Assembly: GCA_050309795.1 (NCBI GenBank) | Contig: JBNRMW010000005.1 | Span: 1-44,545, forward strand | Origin: JBNRMW01 sp050309795 | GTDB lineage: Bacteria > Bacillota_I > Bacilli_A > Erysipelotrichales > Erysipelotrichaceae | Reading direction: 5' to 3' | Length of the DNA: 44,545 bases | Shown here: in pieces, positions 32,013 through 40,329 of the stretch | Layout of the letters: every line of letters starts with the position of its first letter | Position numbering within the stretch: position 1 is the stretch's first letter | Program-made: the position numbers and the translations under genes | The notes under the pieces: generated by a model | What the model saw: only the letters and a program-made list of their open reading frames with translations | Told to the model about the DNA's origin: nothing | The model's database searches: none

Positions 32013-33146
32013 CTATTGGAGTTGAATCTTTATTGCTTGGTGCTGTCCGTCACGTTTAATTAATAAATTAATGGAACTACCTCGGTCAAAGGAATAGAGG
32101 ATACGACGGAACTGACGGAAGCTATCAATCTCTTGATTATCGATTGAGAGAATGATATCTCCAGATTTCAGACCTGCTTTGTCGCTTGCAGAGTCAGCGA
32201 TAACCTCGGTTATTAATAATCCTTCGGTATCGGCTGGAAGCTCACCCTGCATCGTCCAATTGAAGTAGTTTCGCTCCGCATAACTAAGGTCGGAGAGAGA
32301 GAGAAAACGAATCCCTAGATGCGGTCTATAAACTTCTCCAGTTGTTTGGATCTGATTGATGATGGATATGACTTCATTGACGGGTATCGCAAATCCCATT
32401 CCCTCATACGCCGTGCCAGCAATTTTGGTGGTATTAATTCCAATGAGCTGGCCTTTCATATTAACGAGAGCTCCACCGGAGTTCCCAGGGTTAATAGCGG
32501 CATCGGTTTGTATTAAAATCATATCCCAGTCTTCTAAACCATCGTTATCGGTGTCAACAGCCAAGGTTCGATCAACTCCAGAGATGATGCCTTGGGTAAC
32601 AGAGCCAGCGAAGTTCTCACCTGCTGGGGAACCAATCGCTAAGGCGACTTCCCCGACCGTTAGGATAGAAGAATCTCCTAACTGTAGTGGGGTGACCGTT
32701 GGGCCATCGGTGACTTTCAATAAGGCTAGGTCTGCATATTGATCACTGCCGATGAGTTCTGCCTCGACCACATCTCCACTTAAATAAGCAATTTCGAACG
32801 TGCTTCCGCTGGAAATAACGTGATGGTTGGTGATAATATAAGAAATATTATCCTGTACGTTATAGACGACCCCTGATCCCGTTCCGACTTGTTGCTCGTT
32901 GGTACTAGTTAGGACGGTGACCACAGCAGGGCGAACCTGCTTAATAACTTCGGTGGTATCAGAGGAGATTTGGCTACTGACTTGCACAGTTTCTGATGGG
33001 AATGCTGTGCCTGGTTGTGTTTCTATAGCTTCAGGGATGCTTTCTTTAGTGGTTTGGAGGTCGTCTTTGAGTTGACCCATTTCGAGACTTAGCCCGATAT
33101 TCCAAATAAAGAGAAAGGCAATCACTGCTGCCATAAGCTTTTTCAT
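32013..33146 (-). CDS. htrA: HtrA/DegP-type serine protease with PDZ domain
   Basis: The start at 33146 (MKKLMAAVIAFLFIWNIGLS) is preferred because AAGGGGGAA lies before it; an ATG six codons earlier lacks a site. The 377-residue protein has one N-terminal membrane anchor, a linker, a trypsin-like domain with catalytic His109 (IITNHHVIS), Asp139 (QYADLALLK) and Ser223 (NPGNSGGAL), and a PDZ domain from about 280. It degrades misfolded exported proteins outside the membrane. An odd insert DTDNDGLEDWD (198-208), shaped like a calcium loop, precedes the active-site serine. It is divergent from a two-component system, as in known htrA stress regulons. Confidence 0.92.
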   Translation of the reverse strand: MKKLMAAVIAFLFIWNIGLSLEMGQLKDDLQTTKESIPEAIETQPGTAFPSETVQVSSQISSDTTEVIKQVRPAVVTVLTSTNEQQVGTGSGVVYNVQDNISYIITNHHVISSGSTFEIAYLSGDVVEAELIGSDQYADLALLKVTDGPTVTPLQLGDSSILTVGEVALAIGSPAGENFAGSVTQGIISGVDRTLAVDTDNDGLEDWDMILIQTDAAINPGNSGGALVNMKGQLIGINTTKIAGTAYEGMGFAIPVNEVISIINQIQTTGEVYRPHLGIRFLSLSDLSYAERNYFNWTMQGELPADTEGLLITEVIADSASDKAGLKSGDIILSIDNQEIDSFRQFRRILYSFDRGSSINLLIKRDGQHQAIKIQLQ

Positions 33147-33207
33147 GAAGTATTCCCCCTTCATGGCTATAGTATAGCCTTCAAACCTAAAAGTAATCTG
33201 AAAAAAA

Positions 33208-33249
33208 CCTTTCAGCCTTCTTTCAGATTCAGCTGATAACCTTTATAAT
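33208..33249 (+). promoter_or_regulatory. Promoter of the two-component operon with tandem TTTCAG repeats
   Basis: CTTTCAG occurs at 33209-33215 and 33220-33226, exactly 11 bases apart, the spacing used by OmpR-family regulators. The second copy doubles as -35, followed by 17 bases and TATAAT (33244-33249). The region lies between divergent htrA and the regulator gene, so the regulator may control both. Confidence 0.5.
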
Positions 33250-33267
33250 AATGGCAGGAGTGTGTGA

Positions 33268-33945
33268 ATGAGAGTCTTATTAATTGAAGATGAAGAGCGC
33301 CTAGCCCAATCCATCGCTCAAATACTAAAAGATCATAAAATGAATGTAGACATCCAATACGATGGTCTTCAGGGCTATTACTATGGGTTATCTGATGAAT
33401 ACGATATTATCATCCTTGATGTGATGTTACCGCGTATGGATGGCTTTGAAGTTTTAGATCGCCTACGTAATGAAAAGGTTGAAACCCCCATTATTATGTT
33501 AACGGCTAAATCTACAGTCGAAGACAAAATCGAAGGCCTCAATCGAGGAGCCGACGATTATTTAACCAAACCTTTTAATGTGGAAGAGTTGGTCGCCAGA
33601 ATTCGCGCCCTCACCCGCAGAAAAGGCGAAGTTATTTTAGAAGAACTCACCTATGGCGACTTGACCTTAAACATTCATACCCACTTACTCTCATCGCCAA
33701 CGAAATCCGTTAGACTGGGATTAAAAGAGTATGATTTGATGGAACTACTCATTAGTAATCCGAACCAAATTTTTAGTAAGGAACAAATCTTATCCAAAGT
33801 TTGGGGAATGGAATCCGATGTTGACGAAAATAATGTCGAAGCTTATATTTCTTTTTTGAGAAAAAAACTCTTTTTCCTAAAAACCAAAGTTCGCATTAAT
33901 ACGGTCCGTAAAGTCGGTTATCATTTGGAACTCGATCATGATTAA
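33268..33945 (+). CDS. OmpR/PhoB-family response regulator
   Basis: The 225-residue protein has a receiver domain with acidic Glu7/Asp8 (LIEDEER), phosphorylation Asp51 (IIILDVMLPRMDG) and Lys101 (DDYLTKPFN), and a C-terminal winged-helix domain ending RKVGYHLELDHD. It should bind direct DNA repeats as a dimer after phosphorylation by the kinase encoded next, with which its gene overlaps by eight bases. The divergent htrA suggests an envelope-stress system like CssRS or CiaRH; this is inference from context. Confidence 0.92.
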   Translation: MRVLLIEDEERLAQSIAQILKDHKMNVDIQYDGLQGYYYGLSDEYDIIILDVMLPRMDGFEVLDRLRNEKVETPIIMLTAKSTVEDKIEGLNRGADDYLTKPFNVEELVARIRALTRRKGEVILEELTYGDLTLNIHTHLLSSPTKSVRLGLKEYDLMELLISNPNQIFSKEQILSKVWGMESDVDENNVEAYISFLRKKLFFLKTKVRINTVRKVGYHLELDHD

Positions 33946-35146
33946 AAAACTAAGAGGGAAACTCTTTGGGATACTCATGTCTTCCATGAGTATTTTATTA
34001 GTCATTATTTTAATTACGATCTATGGGTTTGCTAGTTACAGCAATAATCAACAAATTCAACAAGACCTTAATCTGGCCCTTTCGGGAGTCACCTACGACC
34101 AACGAACCTATGGTCAGGTGCGCACCGACTTAAAGGCTTTAACCGTTGAGATCGATCCTATTTCACGGACCATTATTACGTCAAATGTGAACTGGGTACT
34201 TGACAAAACAATTTTACAGGAAATGGTTAATGAAGCCCTTAATCATAGCGAAGAGTTCGCACAACTTACGGAACATCCCGTAACCTTTAAACGATCGATT
34301 ACTAATAATGTTTTGAAGATTGCTTTTATTGATATTGCTTCCCAGCAACAACAACTCACGGATTTACGACAAGCGTTGTTGGTAATGTTTTTAACGGCTG
34401 AATTAATCTTTTTGTTTGTGGCTGCCTATTTATCCGATAAGGCTTCTCAACCCATTGAAGAGAGTTTTAAGAAACAACAAGATTTTATTGCGAATGCCAG
34501 CCATGAACTGAAATCACCACTCACGATTATTCAAGCCAATACCGACATCATTCTTTCTCAACCAGGTTCGAATGTGTATCAACAACAAAAATGGTTGGAT
34601 TCCACGAAATTGGAAGTCCAGCGGATGTCGAATTTGATTTCGAATTTATTGTTTTTATCCAAAAATAGCGATGAAACAACCGTTGAACTTTTCTCTAATA
34701 TCGATTTTAGCGACCTGGTTTTAAACCGGGTTTTGAGTTTTGAGTCGATTGCTTATGAACAAGACATTGACTACAAATACTATATTCAGCCCGATATTTA
34801 TTTCAAAGGCGACGAAGAACAATTAGAAATGATGGTGTCGATTCTTATTGATAATGCCATGAAGTATTGTGACCTCCATTATGGCGTTATTAATATTCAA
34901 CTCGAAGAAAAGAAAGACATCATTACATTAGCTGTAAATAATAATGGACCTATTATTGCGAAGGAAGAACTTAAGAATCTCTTTGATCGCTTCTATCGCG
35001 TGGATAAATCACGTAGCCGGGAACAAGGAGGTGTTGGTTTAGGTTTATCGATTGCTAAAGAGATTGCGACGACACACCGGGGAACGATTACCGTGACTTC
35101 TAATCCAACCGACTACACAACCTTTAAGGTGACCTTTAGACCATGA
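33938..35146 (+). CDS. Sensor histidine kinase
   Basis: The 402-residue kinase has membrane helices at about 10-33 and 146-166 enclosing an extracytoplasmic sensor of about 110 residues. The phosphoacceptor His189 lies in IANASHELKSPLTII. An ATPase domain follows with N-box LIDNAMKYC and G-box GGVGLGLSIAKEI. It overlaps the regulator gene, and its TGA overlaps the ATG of the tag gene (ATGA). No HAMP domain is clear between the second helix and the histidine. Confidence 0.92.
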   Translation: MIKKLRGKLFGILMSSMSILLVIILITIYGFASYSNNQQIQQDLNLALSGVTYDQRTYGQVRTDLKALTVEIDPISRTIITSNVNWVLDKTILQEMVNEALNHSEEFAQLTEHPVTFKRSITNNVLKIAFIDIASQQQQLTDLRQALLVMFLTAELIFLFVAAYLSDKASQPIEESFKKQQDFIANASHELKSPLTIIQANTDIILSQPGSNVYQQQKWLDSTKLEVQRMSNLISNLLFLSKNSDETTVELFSNIDFSDLVLNRVLSFESIAYEQDIDYKYYIQPDIYFKGDEEQLEMMVSILIDNAMKYCDLHYGVINIQLEEKKDIITLAVNNNGPIIAKEELKNLFDRFYRVDKSRSREQGGVGLGLSIAKEIATTHRGTITVTSNPTDYTTFKVTFRP

Positions 35147-35706
35147 AGAAACGCTGTCCTTGGGCCAACCAGAGCTCCCTTGAACAAGACTATCACGATC
35201 ATCAATGGGGAAGACCAACGAAGGATGATGCCACCCTTTTTGAGTTTTTAATTCTTGAATTGATGCAGGCAGGATTGTCATGGAAAACAATTTTGACAAA
35301 ACAACAAGCTTTTCAAATCCATCTAGATCACTTTGATTATCATAAAATTGCCCAATACGACCAAGAGAAATTAAATCAATTAATGCAGGAACCATCCATC
35401 ATTCGTAACAAACTAAAAATTGAAGCCACCATTAATAACGCTCAAAAATTCCTAGAAGTTCAAAAAGAATTTGGTAGTTTTTCCAATTACCTTTGGGCTT
35501 TTACCGATTACCAAGTCATCGATTATCAACCCAAAACAAGTTCAGAGGTTCTAACGACCAACGATTTAGCCAAAACGATTACCAAAGACTTAAAGAAACG
35601 AGGCTTTAAGTTTCTAGGCCCAACGATTGTTTATTCGTATTTACAGGCGATGGGCTTGATTAACGATCATTTGATGGATTGCTTTGTACGATCTGAAACT
35701 CCGTAA
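35143..35706 (+). CDS. tag: DNA-3-methyladenine glycosylase I
   Basis: This 187-residue protein has the Tag signatures: RCPWANQSSLEQDYHDHQWG (4-23), ELMQAGLSWKTIL, and zinc ligands Cys5, His18 and a C-terminal pair in NDHLMDCF. It removes 3-methyladenine from alkylated DNA. Its start overlaps the kinase stop (ATGA), so a repair enzyme is co-expressed with the two-component system. The gene ends in a short bidirectional hairpin. Confidence 0.93.
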   Translation: MKKRCPWANQSSLEQDYHDHQWGRPTKDDATLFEFLILELMQAGLSWKTILTKQQAFQIHLDHFDYHKIAQYDQEKLNQLMQEPSIIRNKLKIEATINNAQKFLEVQKEFGSFSNYLWAFTDYQVIDYQPKTSSEVLTTNDLAKTITKDLKKRGFKFLGPTIVYSYLQAMGLINDHLMDCFVRSETP

Positions 35707-35719
35707 AGGAGTTCTTTTC
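35698..35719. terminator. Bidirectional terminator between tag and the acetyltransferase gene
   Basis: ACTCC and GGAGT pair across five bases, followed by TCTTTT. It is short and overlaps both gene ends. Confidence 0.55.
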
Positions 35720-36269
35720 ATAATGTACGAATCACACGCGCCGGATTACCAGCAATGACAACATCGGCAGGAAAGGACTTCGTTACAACCGAACCGGCTC
35801 CCACCACCACTCGGTCGCCAAGCTCAACCCCCGGCAAAATAACAACGTTGCCGCCAATCCAACAGTCACGACCAATAGTTATGGTTTGAGCTAATTCAAA
35901 ACCGGCTCTTCGTCGATCCACATCTTCAATGGGATGGGTGCTCGTATAAATGGAAACGTTAGGGCCGAGCAAGGTATGATCACCAATCTCAATCCTTCCA
36001 CTGTCTAAGAAGACCGCATAAGAATTAATGTAAACACCTTTCCCTAACTCAATATAAGTACCATAATCACAGAAAAACGGTGGTTCAATCACAAAATCAC
36101 CTGGATGTTTTCCAATTAGCGATTGTAGTCCTTGATGATATTTTACGCTTGTCTTGGGGGTATTATTAATCTTTAGTAGCAAATCTTTCGTCTGATCACG
36201 TTGAGCAACGAGTTCTTGGTCATTGGCGTCATACCATAAGCCCGCCAGCATTTTGTCTTTTTCTGTCAT
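35718..36269 (-). CDS. Maltose/galactoside O-acetyltransferase family protein
   Basis: This 183-residue left-handed beta-helix protein begins EKDKMLAGLWYDANDQELVA, the MAT/GAT N-terminal helix pattern. It has hexapeptide repeats with the active-site segment HTLLGPNVSIYTSTHPIEDV (catalytic His of STHP), GRDCWIGGNVVILPGV and GAGSVVTKSFPADVVIAGNP. It acetylates sugars from acetyl-CoA. It is a single gene divergent from the alcohol dehydrogenase gene with 60 bases between them. Confidence 0.9.
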   Translation of the reverse strand: MTEKDKMLAGLWYDANDQELVAQRDQTKDLLLKINNTPKTSVKYHQGLQSLIGKHPGDFVIEPPFFCDYGTYIELGKGVYINSYAVFLDSGRIEIGDHTLLGPNVSIYTSTHPIEDVDRRRAGFELAQTITIGRDCWIGGNVVILPGVELGDRVVVGAGSVVTKSFPADVVIAGNPARVIRTL

Positions 36270-36329
36270 ATCTTGTCCTCACTTATTCTTATTAATGATA
36301 CAATATAACCAATATAAAGGAGATGAATC

Positions 36330-37505
36330 ATGCAATCTTTTCAATTTAGTTTACCAACAAAAGTTTACTTTGGAAACGACCAATTAACTCGTTTACCAAA
36401 TGTTTTAGCCCAATTTGGCCCAAAGGTTTTATTAACTTATGGGGGAGGTTCTATTAAGAAAACAGGTCTCCATCAAGAACTCTTGGAATTACTAAAAGAT
36501 TTTGAAATTATTGAATTTGGGGGCATTGAGCCAAATCCGCGGGTCGAAACCTTACAAAAGGGCGGAGATCTCGCCAAAGAAGTTCAACCGGATGTGATCT
36601 TGGCCGTTGGTGGGGGTTCCACCATCGATTGTTCCAAAGGCATTGCTGCCCTGCCTTTTTATGAAGGGAAGGCTTGGGAGATGGTGATGGATGCTCGTTA
36701 CAATAACCAAGCCATTACGAAAGCCATTCCATTAGTCACGATTTTAACTCTTGCTGCTACCGGTTCGGAAACTAATGCGTCAGCCGTCGTTCAAAATGAT
36801 GAACTTAGAATTAAAGCTGGGTTTTATTCCCCACACTTTATTCCAAAAGTCTCTTTCATGGTTCCAAGACTTACGTATACCGTTCCAACTTTCCAAACTG
36901 CTGCTGGTTCTGCGGATATCATGTCGCACATTTTTGAGGTGTATTTCCGTCAAGAACAATATATGATTCCTACCGAGTTTGCGGAATCGTTATTAAGAAC
37001 GGTGATTCATTATGCCCCGATTGCTTTAGAACATCCCGATCATTATAAAGCTCGGGCTAATTTGATGTGGGCAGGTTCCTTGGCTATTAATGGTTTAATT
37101 GCGGCGGGTCAGTCCAAAGAAAAATGGAGTTGTCATGCGATGGAGCATGAACTATCTGCTCATTACGATATTACCCATGGGGCTGGCTTGGCATTACTTA
37201 TTCCCCATTGGATGCGTCATGTTCTTAATGACGATACCCTAGATACTTTTGTTCGCTATGGGATTAAGGTTTGGGACATTGATGCCAATCAACTCAAACA
37301 AGAAATAGCAAATCAAGCCATTGACTTAACCGAAGATTTCTTTAAGAACACGTTACACATTCCAATGAAGTTATCCGACTATGGGATCAATGATGAGAAG
37401 TTTGAAATCATGGCTAAACAAGCTGTTGATCTTGGCAATCTACACTTAGCGTATGTACCACTTACCGAAGAAGATGTGTTAGAGATTTATAGAAAAGCGC
37501 TTTAA
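36330..37505 (+). CDS. Iron-containing alcohol dehydrogenase (YqhD/BDH type)
   Basis: The 391-residue protein starts FSLPTKVYFGNDQL and has the NAD(P)-binding GGGSTIDCSKGIAAL (94-108) and the metal ligands Asp196, His200 (GSADIMSHIFE), His273 and His283 (MEHELSAHYDITHGAG). This matches the butanol dehydrogenase/YqhD branch that reduces aldehydes with NADPH. The ribosome site AAAGGAGATG precedes the ATG. It is a single gene and ends at a strong terminator that marks the border of an AT-richer region. Confidence 0.92.
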   Translation: MQSFQFSLPTKVYFGNDQLTRLPNVLAQFGPKVLLTYGGGSIKKTGLHQELLELLKDFEIIEFGGIEPNPRVETLQKGGDLAKEVQPDVILAVGGGSTIDCSKGIAALPFYEGKAWEMVMDARYNNQAITKAIPLVTILTLAATGSETNASAVVQNDELRIKAGFYSPHFIPKVSFMVPRLTYTVPTFQTAAGSADIMSHIFEVYFRQEQYMIPTEFAESLLRTVIHYAPIALEHPDHYKARANLMWAGSLAINGLIAAGQSKEKWSCHAMEHELSAHYDITHGAGLALLIPHWMRHVLNDDTLDTFVRYGIKVWDIDANQLKQEIANQAIDLTEDFFKNTLHIPMKLSDYGINDEKFEIMAKQAVDLGNLHLAYVPLTEEDVLEIYRKAL

Positions 37506-37525
37506 AAAACAACTTTGACCGAACA

Positions 37526-37561
37526 AAAACGGCTTTATGAAACAATTCATTAAGCCGTTTT
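37526..37561. terminator. Terminator after the alcohol dehydrogenase gene
   Basis: AAAACGGCTT and AAGCCGTTTT form a perfect ten-base stem; usable from both sides. Confidence 0.85.
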
Positions 37562-37596
37562 AGTTATAGAGTTTTAACTGTTTCTATTAAGGGGAA

Positions 37597-40152
37597 TCAA
37601 TCAAATACTTTAGAAACTAAACGATCGAAATGATTGCAATACTCAACAAAGAAGTCCGCAATACTTTCCCAATCTTCTAAGTTATTAAAACTCAAATCTT
37701 TCTTTTCTTTGATAATCTGTGCTGTTCTCTTTTTCGGATCATTTACCCACTCATAAACGGAATTGGTTGATTCTTCAAATTGCTCTTTCTCTAGGAGTAA
37801 TCGATTAAATATTTCATCAACTTCATTTCGATCTCTAGACCCAATGTTAAGGAAAACTTTACTCTCACTTCGTGTAGTTCTTAAATAAATCGTAATCTGG
37901 TGACCCTTAATACTGGTGAACACTGTGTTATCAACAGTATTATTTTCAAATTTATGAAAGAATCTTGTATCTCTACGAACATCATTAATGACGTATGTCC
38001 AAAAATCTTTCAAGATCTCGCTTCGTGACATCCCACTGATATTGGTTGGTTTGGTATCTGGGTCTAATGTAAAAATTACTTCATTTTCTTCAATTTCATA
38101 TTTATTTAATAATGCTCGCATTGTGTTGATTTTTGTATTCGTGTCAGACTTCACATTCATTAAAATGCCATTAGACAAAACATAATAAAAATTGGAGTCT
38201 GCACCTCTAAGCTCATCAAAGTAAAACGGGAATAAAATCTTAGACTCTTCGTTCGCAATACTCAAAAACTTTGAAGAGTCTAATTCAATCAATTGCTCAA
38301 CAAATATCTGTAATGCTTTACGCCAGGAATCCAATTCAAAGTCCTTACCTAAAAATTCCATTTGTATAACCTTTCGATTAGTAAAGCTAACCTCATCGCC
38401 TAAAGATATACGATCCACTTTGATTTTTTTTGGTGTGTAGCTAGATTCAATCATAGGCCACAATTCGAGTGCAATTCGGACTATTTGGTGGTTTCTCTGT
38501 AATAACTCTTCTTCGGTCCATTTATCAAATTTACCTATAGAGGCTGTTAACCTAATTCCACTATGCTTATAACCACTATAATTTTCCCTCTTTTCAGAAA
38601 ATGGTGAATTACTGTATTCTGAGTTATAGGCGGTTATTGTGAGATTTGCTAGACGATGCAACCACTTATCATGTATTCGATTAGCGTCTTCCCCTAAATC
38701 TTTACGCCATTGTTTGTTTAACTTTTGAGGCATGATATGTTCAATCGTGTAAACATTGTTTTCTAATTTGCTCCAAACATCATGAACTTCTTTGTAGTTC
38801 TGATTTTCTAAACGATCAAAAATATACCTTCTATTTTTAGAACTCATTAAATAAACATCACGATGTTCAATCGCTTCAGAAAACTGGGCATCGTCTGGAA
38901 ATATTCCAGACGCTGTTTTACTTAGAAGAATGTATTTCATTTTTTCAACATAATTATCATAATTACCATCAAGTGAATAAATGTCATTATTCAACCGAAC
39001 AAAAATTTTATTCAATGCATTGGTCGGAATAGAATTCATCATTCTTCTGAATAAATAGCTTTCGACAATTATGAGAATGTTCTCCAAATCATTAACGCTT
39101 AACTTGGTTTCGCTATAATCACTAATAGGTGATAAAGCAATCGCTTCTAACAAAAATGGTCTTATTACGGTAAAGTCTAATCGATTCAACCGGACAAGAA
39201 TTTGATCGACTTTGAAATATCCTGTTTTACTAGCAATGATTAGGAAATATATATTAGAATACTCCAAAAGATCTTTAAGGTAATCTTCTTTCGTAAGTTC
39301 TGCATTTCCTTTTAACATTTTATTATAGTGTTCTTTGAAGTTTTCATAGACCCTTGCGATTGGCGGCGTGCTCTTTGTTTTGACGCTTAGATAATCACGG
39401 ATAAACATACTTGTATCGTAATTCGTATTCAGTTCAATCTTATGCCAATACTGTTCATACAGATGTTCCTGTTCTTTCACCGAAGGGATATTCATTAAAA
39501 TGAAATTACGAATCTTGTCTCCTTCTGACAAATCTAAACCCGTTGAGTTCAAACTTTCAAAAATCAATTGCGGATTGTCTTTGTCATCCAAAAAGATGTC
39601 AATAACAGTTAACTTCTGAAATGAAGCAAATAATTCATCAGCTGTTAATTCTTGTTTTTTGATTCTATTTACAAAGTAATTATAGTTAACCGTGATATTT
39701 GAATTCGGAATGGATTCTTTATTTTGAATAATTCTTTGATAGGCATCCGAATCACTTTTTATTGGTTTTAAACGTATTCTCGAGTTTTCCGGAGCAAATC
39801 TATTAATCAAATAAACATCAACAATTCGTTCATATAAGTTAGTTGTTTCTACTTCTATTTCACCACTTGCAATTAGATCACTTAATGCCTTTAATAGTAA
39901 AGATACTGTCGTCAATCTTTGTTGACCATCGATAATTGAATAGTCCCCTTTGCCACCATCTTCAGCTTTAACATTGACAATGCTACCGAAAAAGTGATGT
40001 TCGATATTCTCTCTTGAAAGCATCACTAAATCATCAAATAATCGGGCACAATGTTCAATTTTCCAATCATAATTTCGTTGATAAACGGGAATGATATACG
40101 TAATATCCGTTCCTTCCATAAATCGATGTAACGCTTTGTATTCACCTCTCAT
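37597..40152 (-). CDS. DUF262/DUF1524 (GmrSD-like) protein with DUF4268-like C-terminus
   Basis: This 851-residue protein has an N-terminal DUF262 (ParB-like) domain with PVYQRNYDW (23-30) and the IIDGQQRLTTV motif (Asp75-Arg79), then FESLNSTGLDLSEGDKIRNF. A DUF1524 HNH-type nuclease follows with EHIMPQKLNKQW (471-482), LANLTI and N...N..F residues to about 520. After about 580 there is a further part. Its last 150 residues (DFWTYVINDVRRDTRFFHKF to YEWVND and the C-terminus) resemble DUF4268. GmrSD proteins are type IV restriction enzymes that use NTPs and cut modified DNA. The extra tail is not in GmrSD. It lies 177 bases downstream of the nuclease-helicase gene. Confidence 0.82.
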   Translation of the reverse strand: MRGEYKALHRFMEGTDITYIIPVYQRNYDWKIEHCARLFDDLVMLSRENIEHHFFGSIVNVKAEDGGKGDYSIIDGQQRLTTVSLLLKALSDLIASGEIEVETTNLYERIVDVYLINRFAPENSRIRLKPIKSDSDAYQRIIQNKESIPNSNITVNYNYFVNRIKKQELTADELFASFQKLTVIDIFLDDKDNPQLIFESLNSTGLDLSEGDKIRNFILMNIPSVKEQEHLYEQYWHKIELNTNYDTSMFIRDYLSVKTKSTPPIARVYENFKEHYNKMLKGNAELTKEDYLKDLLEYSNIYFLIIASKTGYFKVDQILVRLNRLDFTVIRPFLLEAIALSPISDYSETKLSVNDLENILIIVESYLFRRMMNSIPTNALNKIFVRLNNDIYSLDGNYDNYVEKMKYILLSKTASGIFPDDAQFSEAIEHRDVYLMSSKNRRYIFDRLENQNYKEVHDVWSKLENNVYTIEHIMPQKLNKQWRKDLGEDANRIHDKWLHRLANLTITAYNSEYSNSPFSEKRENYSGYKHSGIRLTASIGKFDKWTEEELLQRNHQIVRIALELWPMIESSYTPKKIKVDRISLGDEVSFTNRKVIQMEFLGKDFELDSWRKALQIFVEQLIELDSSKFLSIANEESKILFPFYFDELRGADSNFYYVLSNGILMNVKSDTNTKINTMRALLNKYEIEENEVIFTLDPDTKPTNISGMSRSEILKDFWTYVINDVRRDTRFFHKFENNTVDNTVFTSIKGHQITIYLRTTRSESKVFLNIGSRDRNEVDEIFNRLLLEKEQFEESTNSVYEWVNDPKKRTAQIIKEKKDLSFNNLEDWESIADFFVEYCNHFDRLVSKVFD

Positions 40153-40329
40153 AATTACCCTCCAATTCCTGTTTTATAACTTAAATATTCTTCAAATGCT
40201 TTGACTTTAACAACTCATTAAACTTTCTATTAAAAATATATATGCTTTCCTAATTTATCTCAATATGTTGATCAACTCCCATATATTTTTGGATTCTTAT
40301 CGATTTGTTTGGAGCGATTTCAGAAATAA

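Noticed and set aside
32319..32742. Forward ORFs opposite htrA
   Set aside because: Shadows of the htrA gene, whose catalytic triad is complete on the other strand.
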